Assembly: GCA_001683735.1 (NCBI GenBank)
Contig: LUGG01000004.1
Location: 1,922,001 to 1,986,000, forward strand
Direction of reading: 5' to 3'
Source of the DNA: Grifola frondosa
Taxonomy: Eukaryota > Basidiomycota > Agaricomycetes > Polyporales > Grifolaceae
DNA length: 64,000 nt
Positions 1 to 12,666 of the stretch are shown piece after piece (the stretch's first letter is position 1; the number at the start of each line of letters is the position of its first letter). Below the pieces are notes generated by a model that had not been told where the DNA came from, did no database searches, and worked only from the letters and a program-made list of their open reading frames with translations. A program made the translations under genes and the position numbers.

Positions 1-2149
1 TGATAACTCTCAATACCTCCTACATACCATCTCCTTCTCTTTTGTATCATCATATACAGTATGCTGACAGAAGATGGGAGCCTTATGATTAAACCATACA
101 TTCACAGAAGTATGATTCTTCCATGCCCCATTATACATTTATGTACAAGCAGGAGGGTCCTCAAATCAATTTCACTTTCATAACACTCAAAGACACTGTC
201 ACTTTTCTACTAAACTATTTTTCTCACCATGGTCAACCTCTCCCTGCCTTTGTTACATTGCTTCTCTCTATGTATTACTTCTCTATGAAGCTAGCTTATT
301 CCATTGAGAAACTTTTGAACTCACAAATCATGAATGAGATGTATGAAGCTTAAAACACCTTGTATAACATCGAATCTGTCACCATAATCCTAGAGAAACA
401 CAGCTGGTCAATGGCATGAGCTGATGTCACAGACCAGCTGGACTTTTGCCAGCCAGATGTCACTCTGAAAAATCTGTGTCTCCTTTGCATTAGTTTGGCT
501 GGGTCTCAGATTCACAGTATGGCCAGATGCCAATCAGAGCAGAATGTGTTCATGATTCTTCAAGAACAGTGTGCTCATGCCAGAAACATTTCTGATATAA
601 CATCTGTTCAGACAATGTTGGAGAACATCACACCTATCTGGGATGACAGTCAACCTGCATATCAAATGTCAGCATCACTACAATCCTCAGTGTGTTTATT
701 GTTTGCTGCAGTAAATATTGTTACTGTGCAACTGGAGTTCTTCAGTGGGCCAGGCCTCATATTTATAGTATACCTGAATGTCAATTAGAGCAGCATAGTG
801 AATCTGTGATTTGAAAACAATAGAATAGAGGTTATGATGCTCCATTCTGATGTGGTTTCAACAATAAAGAAGGCCTATAGATTAACAAAAGATGATGTAT
901 TCATCCAGGATGAAAAATGAGCTACACACCACACTTCTGCATTAGTGACTTCTTACATCATAGTTGTACACTCTGCCAAGTCATCATCCTACTCCAGTGA
1001 TGATTTTCTGGATTTGTCATTCATGGGCAACCATCAAAGTAGTATAGGATGCAGTTCATTTGTAGCTATAGAGAAATATAGAATATATAGAGCAGACACT
1101 CATACTTTTGACCAGATCAGGACAAAGCAACATGTATAAAATAGGGATGTTCATGAAGATTCATTAATATTTGAAGAATTAATCATTTGCAGTAGCTATG
1201 TTGTATGTTGAAATCTCCACAATATTTATCTTGCATCATGTTTGTCTGAACCTGCTATCAGAATGTTCATTATGTTTACAAGCATGGCAAAGATTATCAG
1301 ACCAGAAAGAACTGTCCTGGAGTAGACATATGGACCAGAGCAGATATTAGGATGGAATAACCATTTTGGAGTATAGGTTGACTGTCCAGATGACAAAGAT
1401 CATATCAATGTTTAAGACAAAGAAGAGCTATTATGACTTACTTCACAAAGCTGTAAATCAACAATGTAACTATCATCTTCACTATCTGACATCTCCACAT
1501 CAGAATGATCATTGCGAGATGGCTCGATAATACTCTGTGACACAGGGCAGATAGTGTCATGCATGACCACAGTTATGGTAACATAATATAGTCCATCCAG
1601 TGATTGAGCTTCTCCCCTCTGTATGAACATTGAGAGATGGTCAATAAGATTGGACCACTATCATCTAGTGAGTTAAACATAAAATGAAGAGAAAGATGAG
1701 CAAGAGGGAGATCAAAACGAGAAGGACGTGTGAATGCTATAAAATGTGAGATCTACCGAGTTGAACATAAAAAATAAAGAGAAAATAAAGAGAAAGATGA
1801 GCAAGAGGAAGACCAAAACAAGAAGGATGTGTGAATGGGATGAAGCATGAGAACAATCTTCTGCAAAAGGTGGTGGACGAAAGGACGAACAGACGAGCTA
1901 GAGCTTATTTTAGTTAGATTTATTTATCTTACATATCTATGTTACATATAATATCCAGCACTGACAGCCTAAATTTCAGCTCCATATTCACCATCATGTT
2001 ATGTCTGATCATACATCACAATGTTGCTATACTTGGTAAAATTCACAAGCTCTACTCAGGATTATCTAGGCTTATTTGGTGATGTATCATTATGATCTAA
2101 ATTTTTGAAACTTTATATTATTTAAAGCTCTATATTATATTATTATTTC
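1..2149. other. AT-rich, CpG-depleted relic DNA, no gene recognised
   Basis: Short open frames occur on both strands but none has splice-linked partners, a recognisable domain or codon bias. In the first kilobase I find only one CG dinucleotide by eye, while TG, CA, TA and AT are abundant. This is what long-methylated and decayed repeats look like in basidiomycetes. I see no coding gene here. Confidence 0.6.
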
Positions 2150-3260
2150 TTCATAAAAACTCTAATGTACAGAAGGCACCTGACTTGAAGTTGCAAGGCA
2201 AGACAGCAATGTTCTTCAACACCTGTCTGGGCTGATCCTTGAAGTAGACTTTGGTGAATGAATGGATGGTGTTAAGGCATTCAATAGTGAGATTGAAGGT
2301 GTTGCCATGCTTGATAACCATAATGTATGGGTCATTATTGTAATCGAGGGTCCTTAAACTGGGCTTTCATACCTTCTTATTTAAGATGGTGCTGGAAAAC
2401 TTGAGAAGATGGTTTTCCAGATACTGAAATGAGGGTGGATTAACAAGGTGGGGGAACATCCAGGCAGTAAACTCATTAATGAAGATGGTGGTTCTGAGAT
2501 CGATGACATTTCTGATAAAGTTGATCATGTCAACTTTAAAATTTTAATCTTGATCACTGCCCAATGCTCTATAAATTCATCCTCCTTAACACCAAGACTG
2601 ATGGGGAGATAAAATGATATAGCTAAGAATATAATTCTTTTGCTTTTCTCATCTTTAGAAATGTTCACATGAAACCTTTCAAGGGCTTTAATCTTCCTCC
2701 TCTCATAGAGCAGAATCAATTCTCTCTACCTTAGCATCCTTCTTATCCATCTGCTTAGCATTCTCCAACTAATGCTCAGGCTGCTCAATAATGATATACT
2801 TGCTGTCAATTTCAGACTTAGTAGCTATAATATGCTTCTCAACAGTAATTTCATCAAACAGCAAGACATTTCTGTGAGGCTAGCTGAGGTTGCAGTGCTC
2901 GTAGAGCACATTGGATTCATTATCAGGGTGAAAAAGGATGTGTCTCACTGTAACAAGATAGATTTTTTCAGAATTGAGAGAGTCAGAGATAAAAAATCTG
3001 ACAGTTTTCTTGATAGATGGGGTAACTTCAGTGCAGATAAAAAAACCAAGGGTAGTGAAAAAAGGCTTTTGGGCCCAGGTGGTGACATTGAAACTGGCTT
3101 CACTCACAAATTATGATGTGGACATCATCAATATTATGTGTGAAAAGGATATCCTTGTAGCTGAGGAGACGGTGGTTGCCCAACTTTCAGAGTGGCTGAA
3201 GGAGCGACAGAAGGTGGCAGGTGAGATTGAAGTGGTGGGATCCTGATGAAGACCTTCGGC
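2150..3260 (-). pseudogene. Relic of an Agaricomycete protease-like (T-A-R-H-V type) protein gene
   Basis: Reading the minus strand in three frames recovers an ordered series of conserved-looking blocks. They are a stretch with SYKDILFTHNIDD (about 3160-3120), TLGFFICTEVTPS and KIYLVTVRHILFHPDN (about 3050-2900), KRFHVNISKD-like text (about 2680), a DWAVIEI-like piece seen as HWAVIKIKI (about 2560), and DPYIMVIKHGNTFNL then YFKDQPRQV (about 2330-2200). From memory this order matches a family of Agaricomycete hypothetical proteins with a trypsin-like His box (VTARHV) and a later GDSGS box. Here the His box reads V-T-V-R-H and the copy ends in a stop before any GDSGS, so it is dead. Frame jumps, stops and CpG loss show long decay. 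The family assignment is from memory; function was never clear. Confidence 0.5.
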
Positions 3261-6200
3261 TTCACCATCTCAGCACCCAATGCTGCCAATGTGCACTTTC
3301 ATTTGTGCTGTGAAGTGCTTGATGCAACCTCAAGAATGGCCTTCTTGGATCGAGTTTGGCATGTTCGTCCTCCCCACCTCCTACTTTGCACATGTCAGCA
3401 TAACTTCGCTCCTGAAGCCAAAAACATGCTCATCTCTAGCAAAATCATGCCATTGATCATCCCATAGGCATGGTTGGTGTAATCCCACACATGCGAGCAG
3501 ACCCATGATGAGGGCGACATGGTGCAGATGAGAGCATTCCCCCCTCTTCTTGCAGACATCACACTAGAGTGCAAAAACAGTTAGCATGAAGAAAGACGGA
3601 TCATGACTTTAATGTCCTCCTCAGCTGAGAGAGAGTCAGAAACAACTTTCATCCATACAATAATGAAAGGGGAAGACACACCGGTATGCCCCATTTAAAC
3701 TGGGTCCAAACTCATCCACTCCATCTCCTTGGAGCCCGAATAGTCAACTATGGCAGGACCAACTATAACCTTCCAGATAACTCAAAGGGAGTGCAAGCTG
3801 ATAGGACTAGACTTCTTATGCCTCAGAGCTCATCAGCTTGATCCAGATATTGAAGCTAGAGCAAGTAATCAAAGAGGAGTGAGAGGATATACCATAGTAG
3901 TAGTACTGAGACTCAACAGGTGAAGGAGGATACAAAGTAGCTGGAATCATGGCAGGGATAGTGTAGCCAAACATGCTGATGCAAATAGCAGGGAAAGTGT
4001 TGAAGTCATTAGTTGTGGTCATAGCAACATGAGTAGACACTCAAGAATAATTGCACTATTCAAAGTTCAATTATAGATGTTCCAGTTAATTAATATCAGT
4101 CAAGCACCTGCAAGATCAGTGTGTGATTTTGAACTTTGTGACTTCAAGCTTGAAGTCACTTATAGACAGATATATTATTGGCTCACTATACTGCTCATCC
4201 TTCAACTCACCTTTCTGATGTTTTAATGCTATCAGCAACTCAGCATCTAACAGACTCTCCTCACTCAGGTTAACTGTGCTGCAGTTCACCTCAAAGTGAG
4301 ACTCAACATAAGCAAATATGCTAATTAGTTTACTTCATATATACTAAATTCAAATGTTGTTGATAGATTCTATATGATTTGAATGCCCCCATGATATCTT
4401 CACCCTCCTCACTTTTAAAGGTTTTGATGTTGTGACATTGATTTCATTGAGGTAAGCATTGTCATTAATGTCCATCCCTGCACAAGTCTTGCCTGATAAC
4501 ATTCATGAAGAAGTTGATTGTTTTGAAAATAAGCTCCTCAGATTGGTAGAGGTACACTAGTAAATTTTGATCATCCAAGTTCTAATTCATAGTGAGTAAA
4601 ATGACCTTTAGCACTTACCTGTGCATCTTTTATGATATCTCATGATATTTGAAATCTAAAGCCCCAAGTGCGAAAAGTGTCTCAAATTGGATGTTTTTGG
4701 CAGCTCAAAGACCTCAATTCAGCCAAATTTCAATGCAGTGTTTATTACTTATCCAGTTTTATATAAGGAACCTCTGTGAGAAATTAAAAGCCTATTCACA
4801 TCATATCTTATTGCTATTGACTATACAATCTACAGATACATTATAGGTATTTTATAGATTAGAGTCAGCAAAAGAGTATCAGCAATTATCTGAAGATGAT
4901 GGATTACTGTTAATGAGCTCAGAGAAGAGCACAATTTTGCTGTAAGAAAATCTGAAAGAATGTGCTGAAGTGGTTTCCACACAATCAGCATAGAAAAAGC
5001 ATGGATGAAGGTCTGGTGGTGGATGATTTGGTAGTAGACAAATTGACATGAAACTAAATTAATGATACTGAGAGGACGAGTGAGAGACATTGTGAATCAG
5101 AGATGGAGCTAAGATGGAAGGGTGAGTGGTTGAAGACATGTGTGTTCAAATAGATAAGTTTGCTAACAGTCAGATAGGTCTCCAGTGAGGGCTTTTGTCA
5201 TCACCACTGCCACCATTATTATTGGGCCCTGTAAACCCATAATCCTACATGTTAGTGGGATTATTATAGCCACCACCCTTTGCTGCATATTCACTAAACT
5301 ATAATCCAGAAGCATAAGTGCCACCACTATGATTATAGCTTTGATCTCTGTCTTTATTCTTCTTACTAACTAGGATGACAATTGCAGGACCAGATGTGTC
5401 AGTCATATTAGCCACATCAGCTGTACCAGTCATATTCACCATGCCCATCATATCAGACCCATTAGTGATACTAGCTGTTGACTTCAAGTGGGCCATGAAA
5501 TCTGATAGATTTGTTTTCACCTTCACTTTTGAACCAATTTCAAAAAGACCACAAACCTGTTGAGCAAAAGTCTGGCCCAGTGTAACTATCTTCACATGAG
5601 AATTGAAGCTAGGCATCTTGTCAAAGAAAGTATTAAAATGCAGTGTTACACTAATGTAATTTACAATTTGTGACAAAATTATACTTTGTAAGGACAAATA
5701 TCCTGCTTCATGCTCAGATGTCATCAAACCTTCACATGTTGAATTAAGTCATTATATATATCTGTGATGCTGGGTCTTAAGGCTGATAAACTGAAATTTA
5801 ATATTTCTCTCTAACAATGAATAATGTAACTTATACTGCAAAGTAACATTTGATGACACCATTATACCATTTATAGTGTTCACAAAAAATTCTCCTGAAT
5901 GTCAAAGTTGGTGTCATTGATAAACACTGCTTGTGCAATTTGCATGATATGTATTTCAACCCTTTCCACTTTTCATCTTTGGCCACTCCTCTGCTTACAC
6001 TATCACTATATAATCACCATACAATTGTCACCACTGTTTTTTATTTGCTTCCATCCAGTCAAGGATATAAATGGTCCTGTTTAAATTTATCCATTAAATG
6101 ATGGGTGACTTATGAGAAGATCCTCTCACTGAATTAGCCTTCTCTGTTTCTTCAGTGTCATTACTCATGTCAGAACCAGAATAGAGTGAGCTAAAAGAGG

Positions 6201-9200
6201 AAAGAGGAACCTGAGGATGCAGATGAGATAATAATCATATCAAGAGAGTGCATCTTTGCTATGCAATTCCAGTAAACATAGAGCAAGGAGATAATTGGAG
6301 GGATGCAAGTTGCAATGTGTTGACCAGGTTATGTCAACAAGACAATGTCCAAATTAGAAATTTTTTCAAATTCTGATACAAGTTATATGCATTCACTATA
6401 TAAACTTTAAGTGCACTTAATGTTGCTCAAATGAAAAATGGGTTATTTCAAGGGTAACCCACTGGCAGATGGTGCAAAAGTGTTCAGAAAGTTCTTGGTA
6501 CACCTATATGGAAGGCATCCAAAGTTTTCTCTTGGGGTCAATAGTGGTTCTGGCATTTTAACATCCAAATAGTGTGGAAAATCTGTCATGTAATCTGGCA
6601 AATAGTCCAACAGTTGGTCAGTCTGAGTTTTCAATCAGGAAAACCCTTGAAATGGCAAACTTGTTACTCAAACTTTATATGATGAATGAATGTAATTTTG
6701 ATACAGTCAGTAACACTACACTAGCAGTGGACACTCAGATTTAGTGTTGCTGCAAGCTGAGCTAGTGTGGTGTAAGCCAAAAACTTGCCACCAACTTGAA
6801 ACACAAGCTACAGCAAGTCAGTCAGACTACTGACTTGCAAGTTAAGCCTCTTATATTAGATACATTTTTCATATCTGAGCAAGGTAGCCAGCACTGTGAA
6901 CAACTCAAAGTTTGTGCAAAAGTAATTAGCTTCATGAACACAATGGCACATTTCACTCCTTTGACCCTGCTGTAGCTCAAGAGTTTTTCAAGTTCATAAA
7001 ATTTATCTTTTACCAGCAGCTTTAAACAGCTGTACTTTACTATCTGCTTAATCATATAACTTTCTTCCCAGGTAGCTGAAAGTAAAGCTAAGTTTGATTA
7101 AATTTATAGTTCAAAACTATAAGCATTACTTAGGGTCATGGATATCATGGATGTCATGAAGTGATCACTTGCTCTAGGCATGAGTCTCTAGCTATGACTA
7201 CTTTAAACAGTAGTCCCAAGCACATCAAGAATATAATTTTATTTCAGGATAAATACAGACCCTATTAAATACAGATTCAAAAATTTGAGGCAAATGAGAT
7301 GCAAAAAGGAAGAGGAAGGCCAATGCATGTTTGCACAAGGCAGCCACCAAGGCACAAGGCAAAACTGTAAATTGATGCACTGAAACTGAATTTAATGATG
7401 AAAGTGAAGCTAAGGAGGGTTGAAATTTTGCAGAGCATCATGCAATAGTGCATGAAATTTTGCATGATGAAGTAAATTTATAGTCTCATATTTACAGTTT
7501 CACATATCTGCATGACCAAACTGTGACACTTTGGGTGCCAGAAATGGTCAGATGATGTGTTACTTCAAGACTATGTACCCCAGCATGGGGATGGCATGAT
7601 GAGATAGTAAATGGACTGTGAATGTAACAAAATAAAAAAATAGTGCATTTATAAGGATCCAGTCAGAAGTGTCACATGTCAGGATGCAATGACCATCAGC
7701 AAAAACTCACCCTACTACCTGTAAGATACCTTTATAGGCAAAAGGCTACAAGAAGCTACAAAAGGCTACCAGATTTAGCAGATGATCAGAGGCTGTAAAA
7801 GGCTGCATATGTCCAGTGTGGCCATTGTAATTCATGTAGATACATTATTATAGCTTATATATGTAATATTATTCTAAAAGTGTGAATGCAATAAGCCCCA
7901 ATAGTTTTTGCTGCAAAAATGTGAGCCAGCTCCCCTTCTATTTGCCAAATCAGGGTATAGACCTTTCAAATTCAGTGAGTACCTTTTCTTATCAGCAATA
8001 GTTTTCTTCTCTTATACTTTTTCTCTGACATTGCTCTCACTTTTTTGCAATCAAAATACAGATTTCAGATGAGCATCATGCATACTTGATGCACATTGTG
8101 GCCCATAAAGTTTGCCTTTCAGCTTCACATCACACATACTCTCTCTTCACACACTCATGACCTCTAAGCTGCCCCTAATTTATTCACAAGACATGCCTAT
8201 CATGCTGACCTCCATGATGATGGGTCCACTACAATGCTGCAGATCCTTATCATTCCTACTGCAAATAGTATCAACTTTTAGACAGAGTACAGATGAGGAG
8301 CATATAGGTGAGCTGGAGATCAATGGTAATAGTGTGCTGTGCTAATGCAAAGTGTGCATCTCTCATACTTGTGGAATGACAGCCATGCTGACCACTGCTC
8401 TGAGAAATCATGTTGCCATGCACCAGTAAGTGTGCACATGAGCATAAAATTGAGCTGAGCAACATGAAGACTGTGCTCTCCTACTCTGTCAAGCTGAGTA
8501 GTAATATGGCATACTCAAGCCTTCCACTAGACATCTCCTAGTGCATGCACATGCTCATGACCATCTATCCTGCTGAGAATAAGGGAGTATAGTCACTTAT
8601 ATATAATTGATGCATTGAAGGGTCAAGCCATGACAAAATAACTATGTGATATGGTCATGAAAATTCAGAACCAGATTGATGTGAGGCTTTTCGAGCATGC
8701 TATGAGTTTGAATGGGTATGCATTTTAGCTATAGTTCATTGATATGCTCTATTTAGATCTTTATTAGGGAGCATAAGATGCTTCCTACTCCCAATAACCT
8801 CTTGTCAGAAGAGGACAAAGTGCTATTTAAGCACCACATCTTCATGCTCAAGTGCAATGCATTACCTCTAGTTACTACATATAACATGGCCAACAATGCA
8901 AATGATGTAATTCTTAATCAGGTTCATTGAGTACAGCTTTTCAATTCCTTTGCAGATTGCGTCAAGGTCATATTTCACCTAAACTTTCTCAATTCCAACA
9001 ATTCTATTTTAGGCTTGAATTATAAAGAGTTCATCAGAGGTTAGCACCTAGAGGTGTTTCTAAGGTATTATGAACTATGAGATTATACAGTAGCAAAGTG
9101 TCATGTGGTACATTCCCTAACCCACTGTCATTTTATTGCAAAGCTTCATTGATGTTATCTAGATGTGAATTCCTTTTGTGACAACTAACCTTCAGTTGTT

Positions 9201-10010
9201 TCCTACAAGATTTGATTAAATGTCCTCAAGGTGAGGGCTGCTACATTATTGATTATTGCTCCCAATTAGTAAAATGCTTAGATAAGTAGCTGACTAACTA
9301 CATCTTCCAATTCTGTGAGAAGTCACAATAGCAACACATCAACCAGTAAAACCACATTGAAGGTCTGAGCTCTCTGCTCAACTGGAAGAATTTTGGCATT
9401 AAATATTCAAAGGCAAGCCTGCCAGCATTGAGAAGGATATATCCAGATGTGTTTTACTATATGACTGAGGAAGAAGATTTTCATTTTGGCATGGAGCAGA
9501 TAATGCCTAACTCTGTGCCATTAATATGCTTGCTGAGAAGATGCACATTATGATCTGTTCAGAGCATATGATCATGTTTGATAGTGACAATTATTAATGC
9601 AGGCTCTCAAAACAAGTGACTATCATAAATAAAGTGTATTTAAATCACACATGCAATACAGTATTAATGTTTTAAAGTTGAATTCAAAATTGAAATAAGA
9701 TGAGACAAGAGATTACTAGTGTGCCATCTTGTCAGTCATGCTCATCTTGTCAGAGGTCATATGAACTTGTATTATCTGGCCAGGAGTAGACCTAACCCTG
9801 GCATGCTCTGATAGAATCAGCATTCTGGCCAATGCTCAAAAGTCCTGTATATTTCCTGGCAGATAAGATAAATCTGGTATTATCTTATTTTACATTATAT
9901 TATATTTTAATCTCTGATATGCTAGGGGGATTTTGCTGATGATGCACTCAATAGCCATGGTGCCAGATGGATTCTACAGCGATGAAAATTGATTATCTAA
10001 TTACCATGCT
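3261..10010. other. AT-rich, CpG-depleted relic DNA, unassigned
   Basis: This stretch continues the CpG-poor, AT-rich composition. The longest open frame is 142 codons on the minus strand (5299-5727), with a Met/Thr/Ala/Asn-rich tail followed by a Gly-Asn-rich stretch. I could not match it to a family. Around 8760-9560 the plus strand gives open stretches broken by stops that look like a decayed protein, again unassigned. The parts are most likely old transposon pieces, but I cannot name the element type from what is left. Confidence 0.5.
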
Positions 10011-10370
10011 GAACTTGTAAATAAGGTTGGGCTTACAACCCACCAGTGTCATGAGAGAAAGCATTGCAATGCATGATGAAAACATTATAAATCTATAGGC
10101 AACTCATCTATTCATATTTTTGGCAATTCTGGCTCAATGAAAAATTGCTCCATAAAGAATAAAATATTTCATAGGTTTCTGATTGTTTCAAAAGCAAAGA
10201 TTGATATTGTAAATGGTTTTACAATGTAGGACACACTCAGACCTGGGCAGTTCAAAGGTGCATCTTGCATACAGCCAGAGCAATAAGTTCCCAGTCACAA
10301 CAAAGTCACATCATGTGACACTGGTGGGTTGTGCATGAGCCCAACCTTGGCTTGCTTGGCTTGCAAGTTC
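10011..10370. mobile_element. MITE-like element with imperfect terminal inverted repeats
   Basis: The left end has GAACTTGTAA, then AAGGTTGGGCT, then AACCCACCAGTGTCA (10011-10052). The right end carries the same blocks inverted: the complement of TGACACTGGTGGGTT, then AGCCCAACCTT, then TTGCAAGTTC (10316-10370). The two ends are about 50-60 bp long and differ by small indels. Between them lie roughly 260 bp with no open frame. Size, ends and lack of coding capacity fit a non-autonomous DNA transposon (MITE). I could not define a target-site duplication with confidence. Confidence 0.55.
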
Positions 10371-10464
10371 ACCCATGGGAACAAGCTAAATCCAGCTCAC
10401 ACCAAGCCAGCTTTCAACTTACATGACCAGACAGTTTCAACACTGTGACAGGGCTGAAAACCCA

Positions 10465-10547
10465 GAGTGTCACAATAGCACTGTAATGATGCTGTACCGA
10501 TACTATTCGCCAATGGTCATAATAGCATTGTATTGTGACACTTGCAT
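10465..10547. repeat. Short inverted-repeat (hairpin-like) element
   Basis: AGTGTCACAATA at the left (about 10466) is repeated in inverted form at the right (TATTGTGACACT, ending about 10546). Imperfect pairing continues inward, with a loop of about 30 bases. It sits just outside the MITE-like element and may be a second tiny relic element or a solo end. Confidence 0.4.
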
Positions 10548-10611
10548 GACCTTATTTTCTAGCCTAAATTTCACCTGAAAAGCTAGGTGCACATTCCGGA
10601 AATCATGAAAA

Positions 10612-10700
10612 ATTTTGCACACACAGCAGGATTCGAACCATGATGCACACCATCACAAACCCATCCAACACCAAGCACTGTAACCACCAGACCTTTGAGA
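10612..10700 (-). mobile_element. tRNA-like, possible SINE head or decayed tRNA
   Basis: On the minus strand there is a perfect Pol III B-box, GGTTCGAATCC (10629-10639). About 45-50 bases upstream is an A-box-like TCTGGTGGTTACAG (10678-10691). The T-stem and acceptor stem do not pair, so it is not a working tRNA. A tRNA-derived SINE or decayed tRNA copy is the best reading. It marks the inner edge of the repeat block, next to the first real gene. Confidence 0.4.
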
Positions 10701-11151
10701 TACAACTTTCTTGATACGTAAATTCTATACTCAATTTTCTTTTCAAGCATAAAATTAATGTGGAAATCGCATCACACAAATGCTTCGATACAATGCCCAC
10801 ACTAACCTTCTGCATAACAATATTATAACCCCCGGGCTCCAGCCTCACACAAGTACCAATATGGTGCGGCATTTACCCTTCTCGTAAGATTTATATTATC
10901 TCATTCGCTATATGTAATAATAATGCTATCGCCATTTGGCCGTGTACAACAACACTACTCAGATTTGCTCCTAGAATCTGCAATGCAATCTCACATCTAG
11001 CAGTACAAAACCACTGAACTTTGAACAGTGCAAATACTCTACCTACCACTAACTACGACTCACATATTTTAAGGAGACTGTTGAATGGAGATGTAATATT
11101 CAACGAGATGTTATCCTCGCCACGTGACATGACTGCACCACGACAAGTTAC

Positions 11152-12595
11152 CTACATCAGACCAATGCGCCCTCTGACCTCACGCATGGTAGCCTCTGAC
11201 AGAGCTCTGGCCTTTGTCGCACCGTCTCTTGCGACGGCGTTGAGGTACCCAGCCTCTCCTCGTAGCCGCTCGAACTCCGCACGAGGTTCCTTGATCAGCT
11301 CTTCCACGGCGTCAGCAACGTCGTTCTTGAGGTGACCGTGTCCCTTGTCACTGTAGCGTTTTGCGACTTCGACGACATCTTCATCAGTGCACGCCGCGAG
11401 AATGGTCAAAAGGTTGGCAGTGCCAGGGCGTGTAACGGGATCATATGTGACGCCTACAATGGAATCAGTGACTGCTGCACGGATTTTTGCCCGAATTTGG
11501 GCCTCCGTGTCGGTGAGTAGAATGCGGGACTGCACGTCAGGAGCAGACTTTGACATCTTGGACGACGGATCCTTTAATGATAATATGCGCCGCGAAGGTG
11601 CTGATGCGCGCTCAGCGGAAGGTCTCGGCCTAATACATCGGAAAACCTACTGATGACATGCTGGGGTAGAGGGAACAAAGGCGAATCTTCTTTGAAGGCG
11701 CGGTTGAAGATATCAGCAAGGTCGCGACAGAGTTCCAGATGCTGCTGTTGATCTTCACCCACCGGTACGTGGGTGGCTCTAAGAACCGAGGTTAGCCGTG
11801 CTCGAAGGAGAAAGTACTTATGCTTACTTGTAAGCAAGGATGTCTGCTGCTTGAAGGACGGGATATGTAAATAGCCCTGCATTTAAGAGACTCTCGTCGA
11901 CCTCCGAATCTTCTCTGGTATTCCGTGAAGTCGCGAGTCGTGACTGGGAAAACATTGGAAAATGCATGGTTGTGAGCTTCATTGAACTCACCTTCCATGT
12001 AGTCATTCTGCGAAGCTTGCCCATGGGCGTAATGCAGTTGAAGACCCATGCTAATTCGGTGTGGTGAGGATTCTTGACAGATACATTATGAATAAAGAAG
12101 AGTAAATTATAACATCGACAACTCACCTCGTCCTGATGGAACATAATGGACCGCTCCGGGTCAATTCCAATGGCAAGCAAAACCGCTAACATTTCTCTTC
12201 TTGCGGCACTCAGGGCTTGAGGATCTTGAGGCAGTGTGAGAGCATGCCATCCCACAATAGAGTAAATGAGTTGATCGTCTGGGCCGGCATCCCGCTGTAG
12301 TTTGACCCAGTTCAACAGAGCTCCAAGGAGGTTACCAAGCTATCCGATGTCCCCGTTATTAGCCTTCATTAGAATGGTTCCAAATTTACCAACAGCGTAC
12401 GTGAGGCAAGCCAGTCGGTTGTATACCAGAGAAAACTATCCGCGGTGACGTTGACGAATTGCCAGATTTGCTGGCAGAGATACTACTAAGACCGCGACTG
12501 TTGGTTGTGAGCCAATTTATACGAGCAGAGCATAGTGTTTTCCCCAGACGTGATGGCGAGAAGGAAGGCACACGAGGTGAAAGGCGAACAAACAT
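11152..12595 (-). CDS. MSW1: Mitochondrial tryptophanyl-tRNA synthetase
   Basis: This enzyme charges mitochondrial tRNA-Trp with tryptophan in the matrix. At least six exons splice cleanly. Exon 1 (12401-12595) starts MFVRLSPRVPSF, a basic, Ser-rich import signal, and runs into FSGIQPTGLPH, which joins LGNLLGALLNW across a 61-bp intron to give the class I HIGH-type signature. Later exons give HTELAW, NAGLFTYPVLQAADIL and ATHVPVGEDQQQH, all standard TrpRS blocks. The last splice gives VITPSRRILSLKDPSSKMSKS, with the KMSKS loop intact, then a C-terminal helical domain. No frame break is seen. The bacterial/mitochondrial type and the leader argue against the cytosolic enzyme. It is divergent to NAA35, and its 3' end abuts the repeat block. 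Confidence 0.95.
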
Positions 12596-12666
12596 CGCGC
12601 GCGCGACGCGTCAAGCCAAGAGTCTCATCTTTTCTTCCACGTCTGTGGCGCCCACCTGTAGCCGAC
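12596..12666. promoter_or_regulatory. Bidirectional promoter between MSW1 and NAA35
   Basis: Only 71 bp separate the two divergent start codons. The stretch is rich in CG and CGCG steps and has no TATA box. Both genes must be transcribed from here or from overlapping first exons. This is inferred from gene layout. Confidence 0.5.

Noticed and set aside
8700..9600. KDZ-type or Helitron transposase in the relic block
   Set aside because: Some open stretches look protein-like, but no catalytic or zinc-cluster motif could be read, so no element class is claimed.
11821..12315. 163-codon open frame on the minus strand as a separate protein
   Set aside because: It reads through TrpRS exons and introns; the splice model gives a better TrpRS.
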